The notes: generated by a model from the sequence alone, not told the origin. 64,000 bases of DNA from Shewanella japonica (GCF_002075795.1 NZ_CP020472.1:2153001-2217000), one strand, 5' to 3'; shown: positions 1 through 10,713, counted from the stretch's first letter. Translations and numbers: made by a program.

Positions 1-2
1 TT

Positions 3-944
3 GTAGCAAATGGTAATGGTGTAAGTGGTGCGTCGATCAGTGTACCGTTTCCAATTCCAAATAACGGGTTAGAGGTCATTTGGAACCATATTCTTCGCTA
101 TCGTGGTGTCGATATTAAAACTGCACGTAGCCAAGCGGCTCCAACAGCAAGTGGTTCGTACACATTGATTGAAACTGCTGAAGAAATTCGTTTCAGTTAT
201 AGCCGTCCAGAAGTGACGTTAGATCAATTAAAAGAGTCGAACACCTTGTTCTTCTTCAAGCAAGTTGTACGTCAACCTGCGCGTCTAGCGGGTACGGCAC
301 TACTTGTAAAAGAAACGATGGATCAAGAAGCGCTTCCACGTCAGGCTTGGACCTATAACACAGGACAACGTCGTGTACGTAAAGCACCAAACGTTGCCTT
401 TGATACTCCAGGTACTGTTTCAGATGGTTTAAGAACCACTGATGACTTTGATATGTTTAACGGTTCTCCAGTGCGTTATAACTGGGAATTAGTCGGCAAG
501 AAAGAGCTTTATATCCCATATAATGATTACAAGCTTCACTCTGACGCACTTGAATACGATCAAATCTTAACACCTGGCCATATTAATCCAGAGTTTGCTC
601 GTTGGGAAAAACACCGTGTATGGGAAGTTAAAGCAACCCTTAAAGATGGTATGCGCCATATCTATAAAACACGTGTTTTCTACATCGATGAAGATTCTTG
701 GCAGGTTTCACTAACGGATATGTACGATAACCGTGATGAGTTATACCGTGTAGGTACTGCGCACTCGATTAACTACTATGAAGTTCCGACCCATTGGAGC
801 ACGTTAGAAATCTTCCATGATTTACAATCTCGTCGTTACTTAGCGATGGGGTTAGACAACGAAGGGCGCATGTATGATTTTGATGCAAACCTTTCTGAAG
901 CTAACTTCACGCCTGATGCGCTTCGCCGTGCAGGTATTCGTTAA
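3..944 (+). CDS. DUF1329 family envelope protein, 3' part (5'-truncated by window edge)
   Basis: The reading frame is open from the first bases of the window, so the start lies upstream. About 313 codons are visible. The sequence is rich in aromatic and charged residues (for example HRVWEVKATLKDGMRH and the stretch around YDNRDELYRVG) and matches my recollection of DUF1329 proteins, which are predicted outer-membrane or periplasmic proteins with a lipoprotein-sorting-like fold. The family is commonly found with a DUF1302 protein, a YCF48-like repeat protein and an MMPL/RND exporter. The last two follow here, and DUF1302 would be expected just off the left edge. Biochemical function is unknown. 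A GC-rich hairpin lies between this gene and the next. Family assignment is fairly secure; role is not. Confidence 0.8.
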   Translation, partial: VANGNGVSGASISVPFPIPNNGLEVIWNHILRYRGVDIKTARSQAAPTASGSYTLIETAEEIRFSYSRPEVTLDQLKESNTLFFFKQVVRQPARLAGTALLVKETMDQEALPRQAWTYNTGQRRVRKAPNVAFDTPGTVSDGLRTTDDFDMFNGSPVRYNWELVGKKELYIPYNDYKLHSDALEYDQILTPGHINPEFARWEKHRVWEVKATLKDGMRHIYKTRVFYIDEDSWQVSLTDMYDNRDELYRVGTAHSINYYEVPTHWSTLEIFHDLQSRRYLAMGLDNEGRMYDFDANLSEANFTPDALRRAGIR

Positions 945-951
945 GACCAAA

Positions 952-972
952 TAGGGGCGCAATGCGCCCCTA
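952..972 (+). other. GC-rich intergenic hairpin without T-run
   Basis: TAGGGGCGC and GCGCCCCTA form a 9-bp perfect stem around a 3-nt loop (AAT), directly after the DUF1329 stop and 20 bases before the next start codon. There is no poly-T tail. It could be a processing or mRNA-stability element, or a weak attenuator that sets the ratio of the two proteins. Confidence 0.6.
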
Positions 973-992
973 CAATTTCTAAGGAAGTTTGT

Positions 993-2003
993 ATGTCGTT
1001 CCGCACACTTCGCAATGTTGTCGCTTTTAGTGCCAGTTGTTTTTTAGCTCAAGCGCCAGTCCATGCTCAATTCGATCCACTTTCTGTTCAGATCCAACCT
1101 TTAGCGCAATCTTCTCTTGTTCTTGATTTAGCCAAAGCAGGTAACAGCCTTGTTGCCGTGGGAGAAAGAGGGCATGTGCTTGTTAAGCAAGATAATCAAT
1201 GGCAACAAGTTGCTACGCCAGTCATCTCACAATTAACTAAAGTGTTCTTTCTTGATGACAAAAAGGGATGGGCAGTTGGTCATGATGCCACCATTATTCA
1301 CACCGAAGATGGTGGGTTGACTTGGCAAGTACAGTTTCAGTCTATCGAAGTAGAAAAGCCATTACTTGATATTTTATTCTTCAATGAAAATGAAGGCATC
1401 GCAGTGGGTGCTTATGGTTTGTTTTATCGCACAACCGATGGTGGTAAGCAATGGCAGGAAGAGTTTCATGAAGAGCTACTATTTCCGGAAGATGTTTCCT
1501 ATTTAGCAGATTTAAAAGCAGAAGATGAAGCATTGTATCTATCAGAGCGAGCTGCATTATTACCGCATTTTAACCGTGTTATTCAATTAAGTGATACTCA
1601 ACTGCTCATGGTTGGTGAACTTGGGTTAGTAGCAACTTCAAATAATAATGGCCAAACATTTGAGACCAAAGATTTTTATTATGAGGGGTCTATGTTTAAT
1701 GCTATTGAAACAAACGATGCTATTTATGTCATGGGGCTTCGTGGTCACGTGTTTAAAACTGATAAACAATTTACTCAGTGGAATGAAATCGCACTGCCTG
1801 TTAAGTCATCCATTAATAATGCCTATATCAAAGATAACTTAGTCTATTTAGTGGGTAACGCTGGGGTGGTGATTGAGCTTGATACTAACGATGCCGCTAA
1901 AATTGTCACTCGAAGACAAGGCGAAAACATTGTAGCAATCGAAAGTGACGCTAAAGGTGAACTTTGGTTTGCAGGTTCTAAAGGGTTATTTCAGCTTAAA
2001 TAG
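993..2003 (+). CDS. Secreted YCF48/BNR-like beta-propeller repeat protein
   Basis: 336 residues. The N-terminus is a signal peptide (basic n-region, hydrophobic stretch to about residue 25, APVHAQ cleavage region). The body carries repeated WAVGHDATIIHTEDGGLTWQ-type and IAVGAYGLFYRTTDGGKQW motifs typical of Hcf136/YCF48 and BNR beta-propellers. In photosynthetic organisms YCF48 assists photosystem II assembly; in non-photosynthetic proteobacteria the homologue is linked to DUF1302/DUF1329 and an RND-type exporter, so a periplasmic assembly or accessory role is an inference from context. Start is supported by AAGGAAG upstream of the ATG. It sits 48 bp after the DUF1329 gene and 132 bp before the exporter, probably in one operon. 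Confidence 0.8.
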   Translation: MSFRTLRNVVAFSASCFLAQAPVHAQFDPLSVQIQPLAQSSLVLDLAKAGNSLVAVGERGHVLVKQDNQWQQVATPVISQLTKVFFLDDKKGWAVGHDATIIHTEDGGLTWQVQFQSIEVEKPLLDILFFNENEGIAVGAYGLFYRTTDGGKQWQEEFHEELLFPEDVSYLADLKAEDEALYLSERAALLPHFNRVIQLSDTQLLMVGELGLVATSNNNGQTFETKDFYYEGSMFNAIETNDAIYVMGLRGHVFKTDKQFTQWNEIALPVKSSINNAYIKDNLVYLVGNAGVVIELDTNDAAKIVTRRQGENIVAIESDAKGELWFAGSKGLFQLK

Positions 2004-2135
2004 ATAATTTAGGCTAAGTTTAATCGAGTTATTCAAGATAAGTTCTAGGCTTTGACATTGAAATTCATTTTAGACTGATATTTGATTTACGTTAGATAAA
2101 CATAAAAATAAAACAACAATAATAGGGCCGATAAG

Positions 2136-4490
2136 ATGTTAGAAAAACTGGTCAATGGATTTGAAACCCATCTTTTCAGAAACCGTATGTGGGTGATTTT
2201 GTCATTCATACTCATTACAATTTTTTTGGGTTACCAAGCTAGCCAATTAAAAATGGATGCGGCGTTCAGCAAAAATATTCCGCTGAATCATGAGTACATG
2301 AAAACGTATACCAAACATCAAAAAGATTTTGGTGGGGCGAATAGGATTATGGTGTCTGTTGAAGATACCAGTGGCAATATTTTTAACCCTGAATACTTCG
2401 AAACACTTAAAAACGTTCACGATCAATTATTTTTCATCCCTGGAGTTGAATGTTCTCAAGTTAAATCACTTTATTCGCCATCAACTCGCTTTACTGAAGT
2501 CGTTGAAGACGGTTTTGCTGGCGGCCCTGTCATTCCAGCAGACTTTCGTAATGATGAATACGGCTTAAATGTAGTCCGAGATAACGTTGAAAAGGCAGGA
2601 ATTGTTGGACGTTTAGTATCAAATGACTACTCATCAGCCATGTTAACGGCTCAGTTAATGGATTTTGTGGCCAAAACTGACGAAGAAATGGCAGAGTCTG
2701 AAGGCGCAGAAAAAGATATTACCACCAAACCATTGAATACCATTCAATTTGCTAAGCAACTTGAAGAAGAGCTACGGGGTAAATACGAAACTGATACGAT
2801 AAAAATTCATATTATTGGTTTTGCTAAAATGGCAGGTGATGTCGCTGAAGGTGCAAAAGGCGTTTTACTTTTCTTCTTGATTGCGATTTTAATCACCGCT
2901 GTCATGGTTTACCTTTTTTCTAAGTCATTAATTTTAACTTTATTGCCTTTGATTTGTAGCTTGGTTGCAGTTTGCTGGCAATTGGGATTATTAACGGTAG
3001 TGGGTTTCGGACTTGACCCTATGTCAATTCTTGTACCTTTCCTGGTATTTGCTATTGGTGTAAGTCATGGCGTACAAATGATTAATGCTGTTAGACGTCG
3101 TGTTATTGATGGTCAAAATACAAAAGCCGCTTCAGCGTCAGCTTTTCGCAGTTTATTAGTTCCAGGTGGCGTCGCATTACTGTCTGACACAGTGGGCTTT
3201 TTAACCTTATTAGCTATTGATATCGGCATTATCCGTGAGCTAGCTATTTCAGCATCCTTAGGTGTTGCGGTTATTATTTTAACCAATCTCATTTTATTGC
3301 CTTTGGTGATTTCATACACCACGATAAAGCCAGAAAAAGAAGACCCAGTTAAAAAAGCAAAAATTGAAGGCTTATGGAGGTCGCTATCACGTTTTGCAAC
3401 GCCAAAATATGCCAGTGTAGTATTAGCCTGTACGGCACTGCTTTATGCCTTTGGTTTTCAGCAAGCTAGCAATATGAAAATTGGTGACTTACAAGGCGGA
3501 GCGCCAGCATTGCACCTTGATTCGCGTTATAACCAAGATACTTTTCATATTACCGATAATTACTCAATTACTACCGATTACATGACGGTAATTGTTGAGG
3601 CGACACCTGAAGCGTGTACTTATCATTCGATTCTTAATGAGATAGACCAATTTGAATGGATGGTAGGTAATACGCCAGGTGTTGAGTCAACAGCAAGTCT
3701 TGCGTCGGTGTCGAAGCAGGTGAATGCTGGCTTTAATGAAGGTAATCCTAAATGGCAAGTGCTTCCACGTACTACAGCAAGTTTGGTTTAAGCTGTAGGG
3801 CGGGTGCCTACTACATCTGGTTTGCTTAATGGTAACTGTTCGGTCATGCCAGTGTTTCTTTTCTTAAAGGATCATAAAGCAGAAACGATTGAAGTTGTTA
3901 CAGCAAAAGTTAAACAAGTTGCAGCACAACTAAACACTGATACCTTGCAATTTAAACTGGCATCAGGACCTGTAGGAGTAATGGCTGCCACTAATGAAGC
4001 TGTCAGTGAAGCGCAATTGCCTATGATGATTTATGTGTATGGCGCTGTATTTGTTCTTTGTTTGATAAGTTTCCGTTCAATTAAAGCCACCATAGCAGTC
4101 ATCGTGCCTTTGTATGTCGTGTCGACTTTAGCTCAAGCATTAATGACTTGGTTAGATATTGGTCTTGCAGTGAGTACGTTACCTGTTATTGCGTTAGGTG
4201 TCGGGATTGGTGTTGATTACGGTATTTATATTTTATCGACCATGTCCGGCAAATTAACCCAAGGAATGGCAGTTCAACAAGCGTACTTCGAAGCACTTGT
4301 TGAACGAGGTAGTGCGGTTATCTTTACAGGCTTAACATTAGCCATTGGTGTAAGTACTTGGTTCTTCTCGGCACTTAAGTTCCAAATGGACATGGGTATT
4401 TTGTTAACTTTCATGTTTTTAGTGAATATGTTGGGTGCGATAATTATTTTACCTGCATTATCAGCAGTATTTTGGCGCAAACCCAAGTAG
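2136..4490 (+). pseudogene. MMPL/RND-superfamily exporter interrupted by in-frame TAA
   Basis: Codons 1-551 (2136-3788) encode the N-terminal part: a first membrane segment near residues 15-33, a large periplasmic loop, and a block of hydrophobic helices at about 240-400. An in-frame TAA at 3789-3791 stops it. The same frame continues without any other stop to 4490 and encodes the rest of the second periplasmic loop plus the second helix block with the GVGIGVDYGIYI motif of MMPL/SSD transporters. The junction reads ...ASLV-stop-AVGRVPTTSG..., as if one codon such as CAA (Gln) had become TAA. No frameshift is needed, and the total of 785 codons is a normal family length. Either a genuine nonsense mutation or a base-call error is possible. 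The downstream part has a GTG at 3804 but no convincing ribosome-binding site. Confidence 0.8.
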
Positions 4491-4510
4491 CTAAACGGTT
4501 TAGAATTATA

Positions 4511-4538
4511 AAGAGGAGCTTAGCTCCTCTTTTTTTTT
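4511..4538 (+). terminator. Rho-independent terminator after MMPL exporter
   Basis: AAGAGGAGC, loop TTA, GCTCCTCTT, followed by a run of T. It closes the DUF1329/YCF48/MMPL transcription unit. Confidence 0.9.
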
Positions 4539-4757
4539 GCATACTTACTCTATCTAAACGCTTGATTGGTCAAATAGTGACTATAATTGCTGTGTTAACA
4601 AGGATTTTAGAGGATCTACCACTAAAATAGTGCTCGAAATAGCATTAAATTAGTAATAAACTTTGCTCCAGATCTCAGTTCTAAAACTGAATCAACAAGC
4701 CGAAGCATCCAATATAATGATAAAAGCGCTGCCATAAACGCTTAAGGAAACTGCAAC

Positions 4758-7700
4758 ATGGCCTTTAAAGATGCAATGCCTTCAGTACTACTAGAAAATG
4801 TAGTCAATTTAATTCATAAAAAAATCCCTAATTCTCAAGCTAAACAAGTTGAGCAATTTGCCAATTGTATATATGCACATATGTCTAAAGACGACTTAAA
4901 TGCTCGTAATGACAGCGACCTTTATGGTGCAGTATTAAGCCTTTGGAATGCCCTCAATAAATCTGCTGAAACCAACAGCCACATCCGTGTGTTTAACCCA
5001 AGTCAGTCAAAACATGGCTGGCAGTCTACCCATAGTATTATTGAAATTATTCAACCTGATATGCCATTTTTGGTTGATTCAGTGACTATGGCATTAAACC
5101 GCATGGGCATTACGGCGCATATGGTGTTACATACACCACTTGCTTTACAACGTGATGAGGAATTGGTTAAAGAAGTGTCATTTATTAAAGATGCGCCAGA
5201 AGCAACTGAAAATGTTGCGGTATTTTTAATTGAAATTGACCGTCAAAGCAGTGAAAAAGATATTAAAGCCATTGGTAAAGAACTAGAGTCAGTTTTTGCC
5301 GATGTCGTGTCATCTGTTGATGATTGGCAACAGATGTCTGACAAATTATCAGAAACCATTAAAAAGTTACCTAAGCAGCCATTTCCTGGTGAAAAAGCCG
5401 AAATGGAAGAAGCGACTAACTTTTTAACCTACTTGAATAATCATCATTTCACACTGCTAGGTTATCGTTATTATGAGCTTAAGCGAGTAGAAGGTGATGT
5501 TGAGCTTGTTCCAGATTTAGAATCAAGCCTTGGTTTGATGGGACGTTCAAGCAATCAACATAGTGACCGTGGCTTATTACTGTCAACGTTCTCAGCATCT
5601 GCCCGTAAAGAAGCATTAGATTCTAGCCTACTCGTATTAACGAAAAGCTCGACTAAAAGTCGTGTTCACCGCCCTGCATATGTCGATTATGTTGGGATTA
5701 AGCGCTTTGATAAAGCCGGAAACGTGATCGGTGAAGATCGCTTCTTAGGTTTATATGCATCTAACTTATATAACCGTAGCCCTCGCGAAATTCCTTTGCT
5801 TGCGGGTAAAGTTGAGCGTGTTATGGAGCAATCAGGTTTAGCGCCTCGCTCCCATGACTATAAAGCCTTGATGAATATCCTTGAGAACTTACCACGTGAT
5901 GAGCTAATACAAGCTAAAGAAAATCAACTCGCTGATATAGCTCGTGGTGTTCTAGAAATGCAAGATCGTGACAAATTAAAATTATTTGTCCGTAAAGATG
6001 GCTTTGGTCGTTTCTTATCTTGTTTGGTGTATGTATCAAAAGACCGCTACAACACTAAGTTACGTCAAGATACACAACGTATTTTAGCTCAGCATTTTAA
6101 CAGTAGTGAAGATGTTGAATTTACTACTTACTTTTCTGAATCAACTTTAGCGCGTACGCATTACATCATCAAAGTTGATAATAATAATATGGATGTCGAT
6201 GTGGCAGCTATTGAGAAAAACCTAATTGAAGCTGCTCGCTCTTGGGAAGATAAATTACACAGTTCTTTAAATAATGCCTTAGGTGAACAGTCTGGTACTG
6301 GATTAACCAAGCGTTACTTAAATGCATTTTCACCAAGCTATAAAGAAGATGTTCTACCAAGTTCAGCTGTGGTTGATATTCAACACCTTGAAGCATTAAA
6401 TGATGAACATAAGTTAGGAATGTTGTTCTATCAGCCTCAAGAAACGGCATTAAATGACAATAAAGTTAGGTTAAAACTGTTCCATAAAGATGAGCCAATT
6501 CATCTTTCTGATGTGCTACCTATGCTTGAAAACTTCGGTTTGCGTGTGATTAACGAGCGCCCATATGAAGTGAAAACAGCTGATGGCCATACATACTGGA
6601 TTTTAGATTTCTTAATGACAGTTCAAGGTGCTGCAGTCGACAATTTAGCGGACAGTCAAGATCGCTTCCAAAATGCGTTATCTCAAGTTTGGGATAAAGA
6701 GCTGGAAGATGATGGATTTAACCGCATGATTTTAGCGACTAGCTTAACCGGTCGCGAAGTGTCTATTTTACGTGCATATGCAAAATATATGCGCCAAATT
6801 GATGCGACTTTCAGTCAGTCTTACATTGAAGAAACATTCAATCGTTACCCACAAATTGCTGATTTGTTGGTTAAAATGTTTATTCGTAAATTCAATCCTA
6901 AGCTCAAAACTCGTACCTTGAGCAAGTTCCTAGAGCAAGTTGATTTACGTCTTGAAGATGTTTCAAGTTTGGATGACGACCGTATTATTCGTCGTTATTT
7001 AGATTTAATTAATGCCACATTGCGTACTAACTTCTATCAAACTTTAGAAACAGGTATCAATAAGCCTTATATCTCGTTTAAGTTTTCGCCAGAAGATATC
7101 CCAGAGATGCCACGCCCATTACCAAAGTTTGAAATCTTTGTGTATTCGCCGCGTGTTGAAGGTGTTCATTTACGTGGAGGTAAAGTCGCACGTGGTGGAT
7201 TACGTTGGTCTGATAGACGAGAAGATTTTCGTACCGAAGTACTCGGCCTTGTAAAAGCGCAACAAGTTAAAAACACCGTCATTGTTCCAGTGGGTGCTAA
7301 AGGTGGTTTTGTTTGTAAACAACTCCCTACTGATGGGGGACGTGAAGCGTTCTTTAATGAAGGCCAAGCATGTTACCGTCTATTTATTCGTGGCTTACTC
7401 GATATAAGCGATAACATTATCGAAGGTAATGTCGTGCCACCTAAAGATGTGGTCCGTCACGATGAAGATGATGCTTACCTTGTTGTTGCAGCTGATAAAG
7501 GCACAGCGACTTTCTCTGACATTGCTAATGAAATTGCTATCGAATACGATTTCTGGCTTGGTGATGCCTTTGCATCGGGTGGTAGTAATGGTTATGACCA
7601 TAAAAAAATGGGCATTACTGCAAAAGGGGCATGGGAGTCGGTTAAACGTCACTTCCGTGAAGAAGGCATTGACTGTCAAACCACAGACTTTACCTGCTTA

Positions 7701-9602
7701 GCGGTTGGCGACATGGCGGGCGACGTATTTGGTAACGGTATGCTGTTATCGCGTCACACTAAATTAGTGGCTGCATTTAACCATATGCATATCTTCGTTG
7801 ACCCAAATCCGGATGTGGAGAAAAGTTATCTTGAGCGTGAACGCTTATTTAACTTACCACGTTCAAGCTGGGAAGATTACAACACTAAGTTAATGTCTAA
7901 GGGCAGTGCTATTTTCCAACGTTCAGCTAAATCATTGAAGCTGACTAAAGAAATTAAAGCGATGCTTGAAACTGATTTAGACACCATGACGCCAAATCAA
8001 TTGATGCAAGCATTACTGAAAATGCGTGTCGATTTAATTTGGAATGGTGGTATCGGAACTTACGTTAAAGCAACTTCAGAAACACATGCTGAAGTTGGTG
8101 ATCGTGCTAATGATGCTATTCGAGTAAATGGTAATGAACTGAAAGCTAAAATCATTGGTGAAGGCGGTAACTTAGGTGCGACACAATTAGGTCGTATTGA
8201 ATTTGCAGCCAATGGCGGCCGAGTCAATACCGACTTTGTTGATAACGTTGGCGGCGTAGACTGCTCAGATAACGAAGTTAACATTAAGATTTTACTTAAT
8301 ACATTGGTTGCTGACGGCGAACTGACTGTTAAGCAACGTAACCGTTTACTTGAAGACATGACCGATGAAGTTGGTGAAATTGTACTTCAAGATTGTAACG
8401 ACCAAACTCGTACTATTTCAGTCACTCAAGCCCATGGCATTTCTCAGTTAAAAGAGCACATACGCTATATCCAATATCTTGAAAAAGATGGCAAATTAGA
8501 TAGAGCGCTTGAATTCTTACCGACTGATGATGAGCTTGCCGAGCGTTTAGCTAATAATCGCCCACTGACTAGACCTGAGTTATCAGTATTGGTGGCTTAC
8601 GGTAAAATGGTGCTGAAAGAGCAGTTAGTGACTGAAGAAATTACCGAAGATACTTTCTTAAGTAAGTTGCTTACGGATTATTTCCCGCAGCAATTACAAG
8701 CTAAATATGCTGACAAAATGATTGCACATCCACTGCGTGGTGAAATTATCGCAACATCATTAGCCAATGAATTGGTTAATGACATGGGCTTTAATTTCGT
8801 TCAACGCATGCAAGATGAGACAGGTGCCACAGTCGCAGAGGCTGCTATTTGCTATACTATGGCCCGTGAAGTTTTTGGTCTAGCAGAGTTAACTCAGTCA
8901 ATCACTGAGCTCAATGGCGTCGTATCGGCTGATGTGCAAAGTGAGATGCTACATCAACTACGTCGTAATATGCGTAGAGCCTGTCGTTGGTTTATTCGTC
9001 ACCGCAATAAAGGTGAGAACATTGAGCAAACAGTGGCATTCTTCAAACCAGTATTTGAAGAGTTAAAAGCCAATGTTGATCAATATATGATTGCTGCAGA
9101 AGTGATTGCGATTTCAAGTGAAATAAAATCACTAACAGAGCAAGGTGTACCTGAGTCATTAGCGCAAGTTGTTGCTAAAATGAGTACATTATTTTCAGCG
9201 TTAGATATTGCTCAGATTGCTGAACTCGAAGGAAAGACTGTTCAATTAGTGGCAGAAACTTACTTCAGATTGGGTGCGAAAGTTGAATTGCATTGGTTCC
9301 TAGAACAAATCAGCAATCAACCTGTATCGAATCATTGGCAAGCTTTAGCACGTGCAGCCTTCAGAGAAGAGCTTGATTGGCAGCAACGAGCATTGAGCTC
9401 TACAGTACTTAGAGCATGTACTGATACGTGCAATGCAGACACAATCATTCAGCAGTGGATTGATAATAATGAGAAGCTATTGGAACGCTGGTTCCATCTA
9501 CTAGCGGACTTTAAAGTGTCTCAAAGCCATGATTTCGCAAAATTCTCGGTGGCGTTACGTGAACTTAATTTATTGATCCTTCATTGCGAAGGCCCAAGAT
9601 AA
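4758..9602 (+). CDS. gdhB: NAD-specific glutamate dehydrogenase, large (about 180 kDa) class
   Basis: 1614 residues, the usual size of the large bacterial NAD-GDH class (PF05088 family, as in Pseudomonas GdhB). It catalyses NAD-dependent oxidative deamination of glutamate to 2-oxoglutarate and ammonia in the cytoplasm, a catabolic role. The long N-terminal part (roughly residues 1-700) holds ACT-like regulatory segments. The catalytic core shows VARGGLRWSDR near residue 810, PVGAKGGF near 845 and VGDMAGDVFGNGM near 985, followed by the nucleotide-binding region and a helical C-terminal part. Start ATG is preceded by AAGGAAA. It is monocistronic, with its own terminator. Confidence 0.95.
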   Translation: MAFKDAMPSVLLENVVNLIHKKIPNSQAKQVEQFANCIYAHMSKDDLNARNDSDLYGAVLSLWNALNKSAETNSHIRVFNPSQSKHGWQSTHSIIEIIQPDMPFLVDSVTMALNRMGITAHMVLHTPLALQRDEELVKEVSFIKDAPEATENVAVFLIEIDRQSSEKDIKAIGKELESVFADVVSSVDDWQQMSDKLSETIKKLPKQPFPGEKAEMEEATNFLTYLNNHHFTLLGYRYYELKRVEGDVELVPDLESSLGLMGRSSNQHSDRGLLLSTFSASARKEALDSSLLVLTKSSTKSRVHRPAYVDYVGIKRFDKAGNVIGEDRFLGLYASNLYNRSPREIPLLAGKVERVMEQSGLAPRSHDYKALMNILENLPRDELIQAKENQLADIARGVLEMQDRDKLKLFVRKDGFGRFLSCLVYVSKDRYNTKLRQDTQRILAQHFNSSEDVEFTTYFSESTLARTHYIIKVDNNNMDVDVAAIEKNLIEAARSWEDKLHSSLNNALGEQSGTGLTKRYLNAFSPSYKEDVLPSSAVVDIQHLEALNDEHKLGMLFYQPQETALNDNKVRLKLFHKDEPIHLSDVLPMLENFGLRVINERPYEVKTADGHTYWILDFLMTVQGAAVDNLADSQDRFQNALSQVWDKELEDDGFNRMILATSLTGREVSILRAYAKYMRQIDATFSQSYIEETFNRYPQIADLLVKMFIRKFNPKLKTRTLSKFLEQVDLRLEDVSSLDDDRIIRRYLDLINATLRTNFYQTLETGINKPYISFKFSPEDIPEMPRPLPKFEIFVYSPRVEGVHLRGGKVARGGLRWSDRREDFRTEVLGLVKAQQVKNTVIVPVGAKGGFVCKQLPTDGGREAFFNEGQACYRLFIRGLLDISDNIIEGNVVPPKDVVRHDEDDAYLVVAADKGTATFSDIANEIAIEYDFWLGDAFASGGSNGYDHKKMGITAKGAWESVKRHFREEGIDCQTTDFTCLAVGDMAGDVFGNGMLLSRHTKLVAAFNHMHIFVDPNPDVEKSYLERERLFNLPRSSWEDYNTKLMSKGSAIFQRSAKSLKLTKEIKAMLETDLDTMTPNQLMQALLKMRVDLIWNGGIGTYVKATSETHAEVGDRANDAIRVNGNELKAKIIGEGGNLGATQLGRIEFAANGGRVNTDFVDNVGGVDCSDNEVNIKILLNTLVADGELTVKQRNRLLEDMTDEVGEIVLQDCNDQTRTISVTQAHGISQLKEHIRYIQYLEKDGKLDRALEFLPTDDELAERLANNRPLTRPELSVLVAYGKMVLKEQLVTEEITEDTFLSKLLTDYFPQQLQAKYADKMIAHPLRGEIIATSLANELVNDMGFNFVQRMQDETGATVAEAAICYTMAREVFGLAELTQSITELNGVVSADVQSEMLHQLRRNMRRACRWFIRHRNKGENIEQTVAFFKPVFEELKANVDQYMIAAEVIAISSEIKSLTEQGVPESLAQVVAKMSTLFSALDIAQIAELEGKTVQLVAETYFRLGAKVELHWFLEQISNQPVSNHWQALARAAFREELDWQQRALSSTVLRACTDTCNADTIIQQWIDNNEKLLERWFHLLADFKVSQSHDFAKFSVALRELNLLILHCEGPR

Positions 9603-9622
9603 TTATTTATAATAAGTGAACA

Positions 9623-9652
9623 AGCCCTGGCAAATAGCCGGGGCTTTTTTTA
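9623..9652 (+). terminator. Rho-independent terminator after NAD-GDH
   Basis: AGCCCTGGC, loop AAATA, GCCGGGGCT (one G-T pair), then TTTTTTT. It lies just upstream of the pyrD ribosome-binding site. Confidence 0.88.
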
Positions 9653-9667
9653 GGTTTAGGAGAAAGC

Positions 9668-10690
9668 ATGTTTTTTTACAAAGTTGCACAAAAAGTGATG
9701 TTTCAAATGGATCCAGAAGTAGCGCATAACATCGCTATTGGAAGTTTAAAAAACACTGGAAACAACCCTTTAAACCTATTTTATAGTCAAAATGTAAGTG
9801 CTGCTCCAGTCACATGCATGGGAATTACATTTAATAACCCTGTAGGGCTTGCTGCGGGCTTAGACAAAGATGGCGAATCAATTGATGCATTTCATGCAAT
9901 GGGCTTCGGTCACGTTGAAGTAGGGACTGTAACACCACGTCCTCAACCTGGTAACGAACAACCACGTTTATTTAGACTTAAACCTGCTAAAGCGATTATC
10001 AATCGAATGGGTTTTAACAATAAAGGTGTTGATAACTTAGTTAGAAATTTAATGGCTAAGAAAACTGACATTATTGTTGGTGTTAATATCGGTAAAAATA
10101 AAGATACTCCAGTTGATGAAGGTAAAAATGATTACCTAATTTGTATGGAGAAGGTTTATCAGCATTCAGATTATATTGCAGTAAATATTTCTTCACCAAA
10201 CACACCAGGTTTGCGTACTTTACAGTATGGTGAGCTTTTAGATGACTTATTAAGTTCTTTAAAAGCAAAGCAAGCTGAATTAGCTGAAAAACACAATAAG
10301 TATGTTCCTATTGCGCTTAAAATTGCGCCAGATTTAACAACAGAAGAGATTGAAAAAATTGCTCAGTCTTTATTAAAGAGTAAATTTGATGGTGCTATTG
10401 CCACAAACACCACATTAACTCGTGATGCAGTCGTTGGTTTAGATAATGCAAATGAGATGGGTGGGTTAAGCGGTAAGCCATTAACTGATCTTTCAACTAA
10501 AGTGATCAAACAATTAGCTGAATTTTTGAACGGTGAGATCCCAATTATTGGCGTCGGTGGAATTAATAGTGCAGAAGATGCATTAGCTAAATTCGATGCA
10601 GGATCGCAATTGGTTCAAATATATACAGGCTTTATTTATCAAGGGCCTGGTTTAATTAATGATATTGTTAATGCTTATAAAGCGAAATAA
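9668..10690 (+). CDS. pyrD: Dihydroorotate dehydrogenase (quinone), class 2
   Basis: 340 residues, as usual for class 2 PyrD. It oxidises dihydroorotate to orotate with FMN and passes electrons to membrane quinone, the fourth step of pyrimidine synthesis. The N-terminal amphipathic region ([20 protein letters not shown]) is the membrane/quinone-associated extension specific to class 2. Motifs seen are [14 protein letters not shown] near residue 57, [10 protein letters not shown] near 173 with the catalytic serine of this class, and [11 protein letters not shown] plus [11 protein letters not shown] near the C-terminus for phosphate binding of FMN. Start ATG follows TAGGAGAAA. The next gene is zapC, the same pairing as in Escherichia coli. 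Confidence 0.97.
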   Translation: MFFYKVAQKVMFQMDPEVAHNIAIGSLKNTGNNPLNLFYSQNVSAAPVTCMGITFNNPVGLAAGLDKDGESIDAFHAMGFGHVEVGTVTPRPQPGNEQPRLFRLKPAKAIINRMGFNNKGVDNLVRNLMAKKTDIIVGVNIGKNKDTPVDEGKNDYLICMEKVYQHSDYIAVNISSPNTPGLRTLQYGELLDDLLSSLKAKQAELAEKHNKYVPIALKIAPDLTTEEIEKIAQSLLKSKFDGAIATNTTLTRDAVVGLDNANEMGGLSGKPLTDLSTKVIKQLAEFLNGEIPIIGVGGINSAEDALAKFDAGSQLVQIYTGFIYQGPGLINDIVNAYKAK

Positions 10691-10713
10691 GATCTTAATA
10701 GCTTAAAAACCAT

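Noticed and set aside
4274..4486. Minus-strand open frame within the second half of the MMPL gene
   Set aside because: Shadow frame; the plus-strand product matches MMPL transporters through this segment.
3804..4490. Independent short gene encoding only the second half of the MMPL exporter
   Set aside because: No convincing ribosome-binding site before the GTG at 3804, and the frame is continuous with the upstream half apart from one stop codon.
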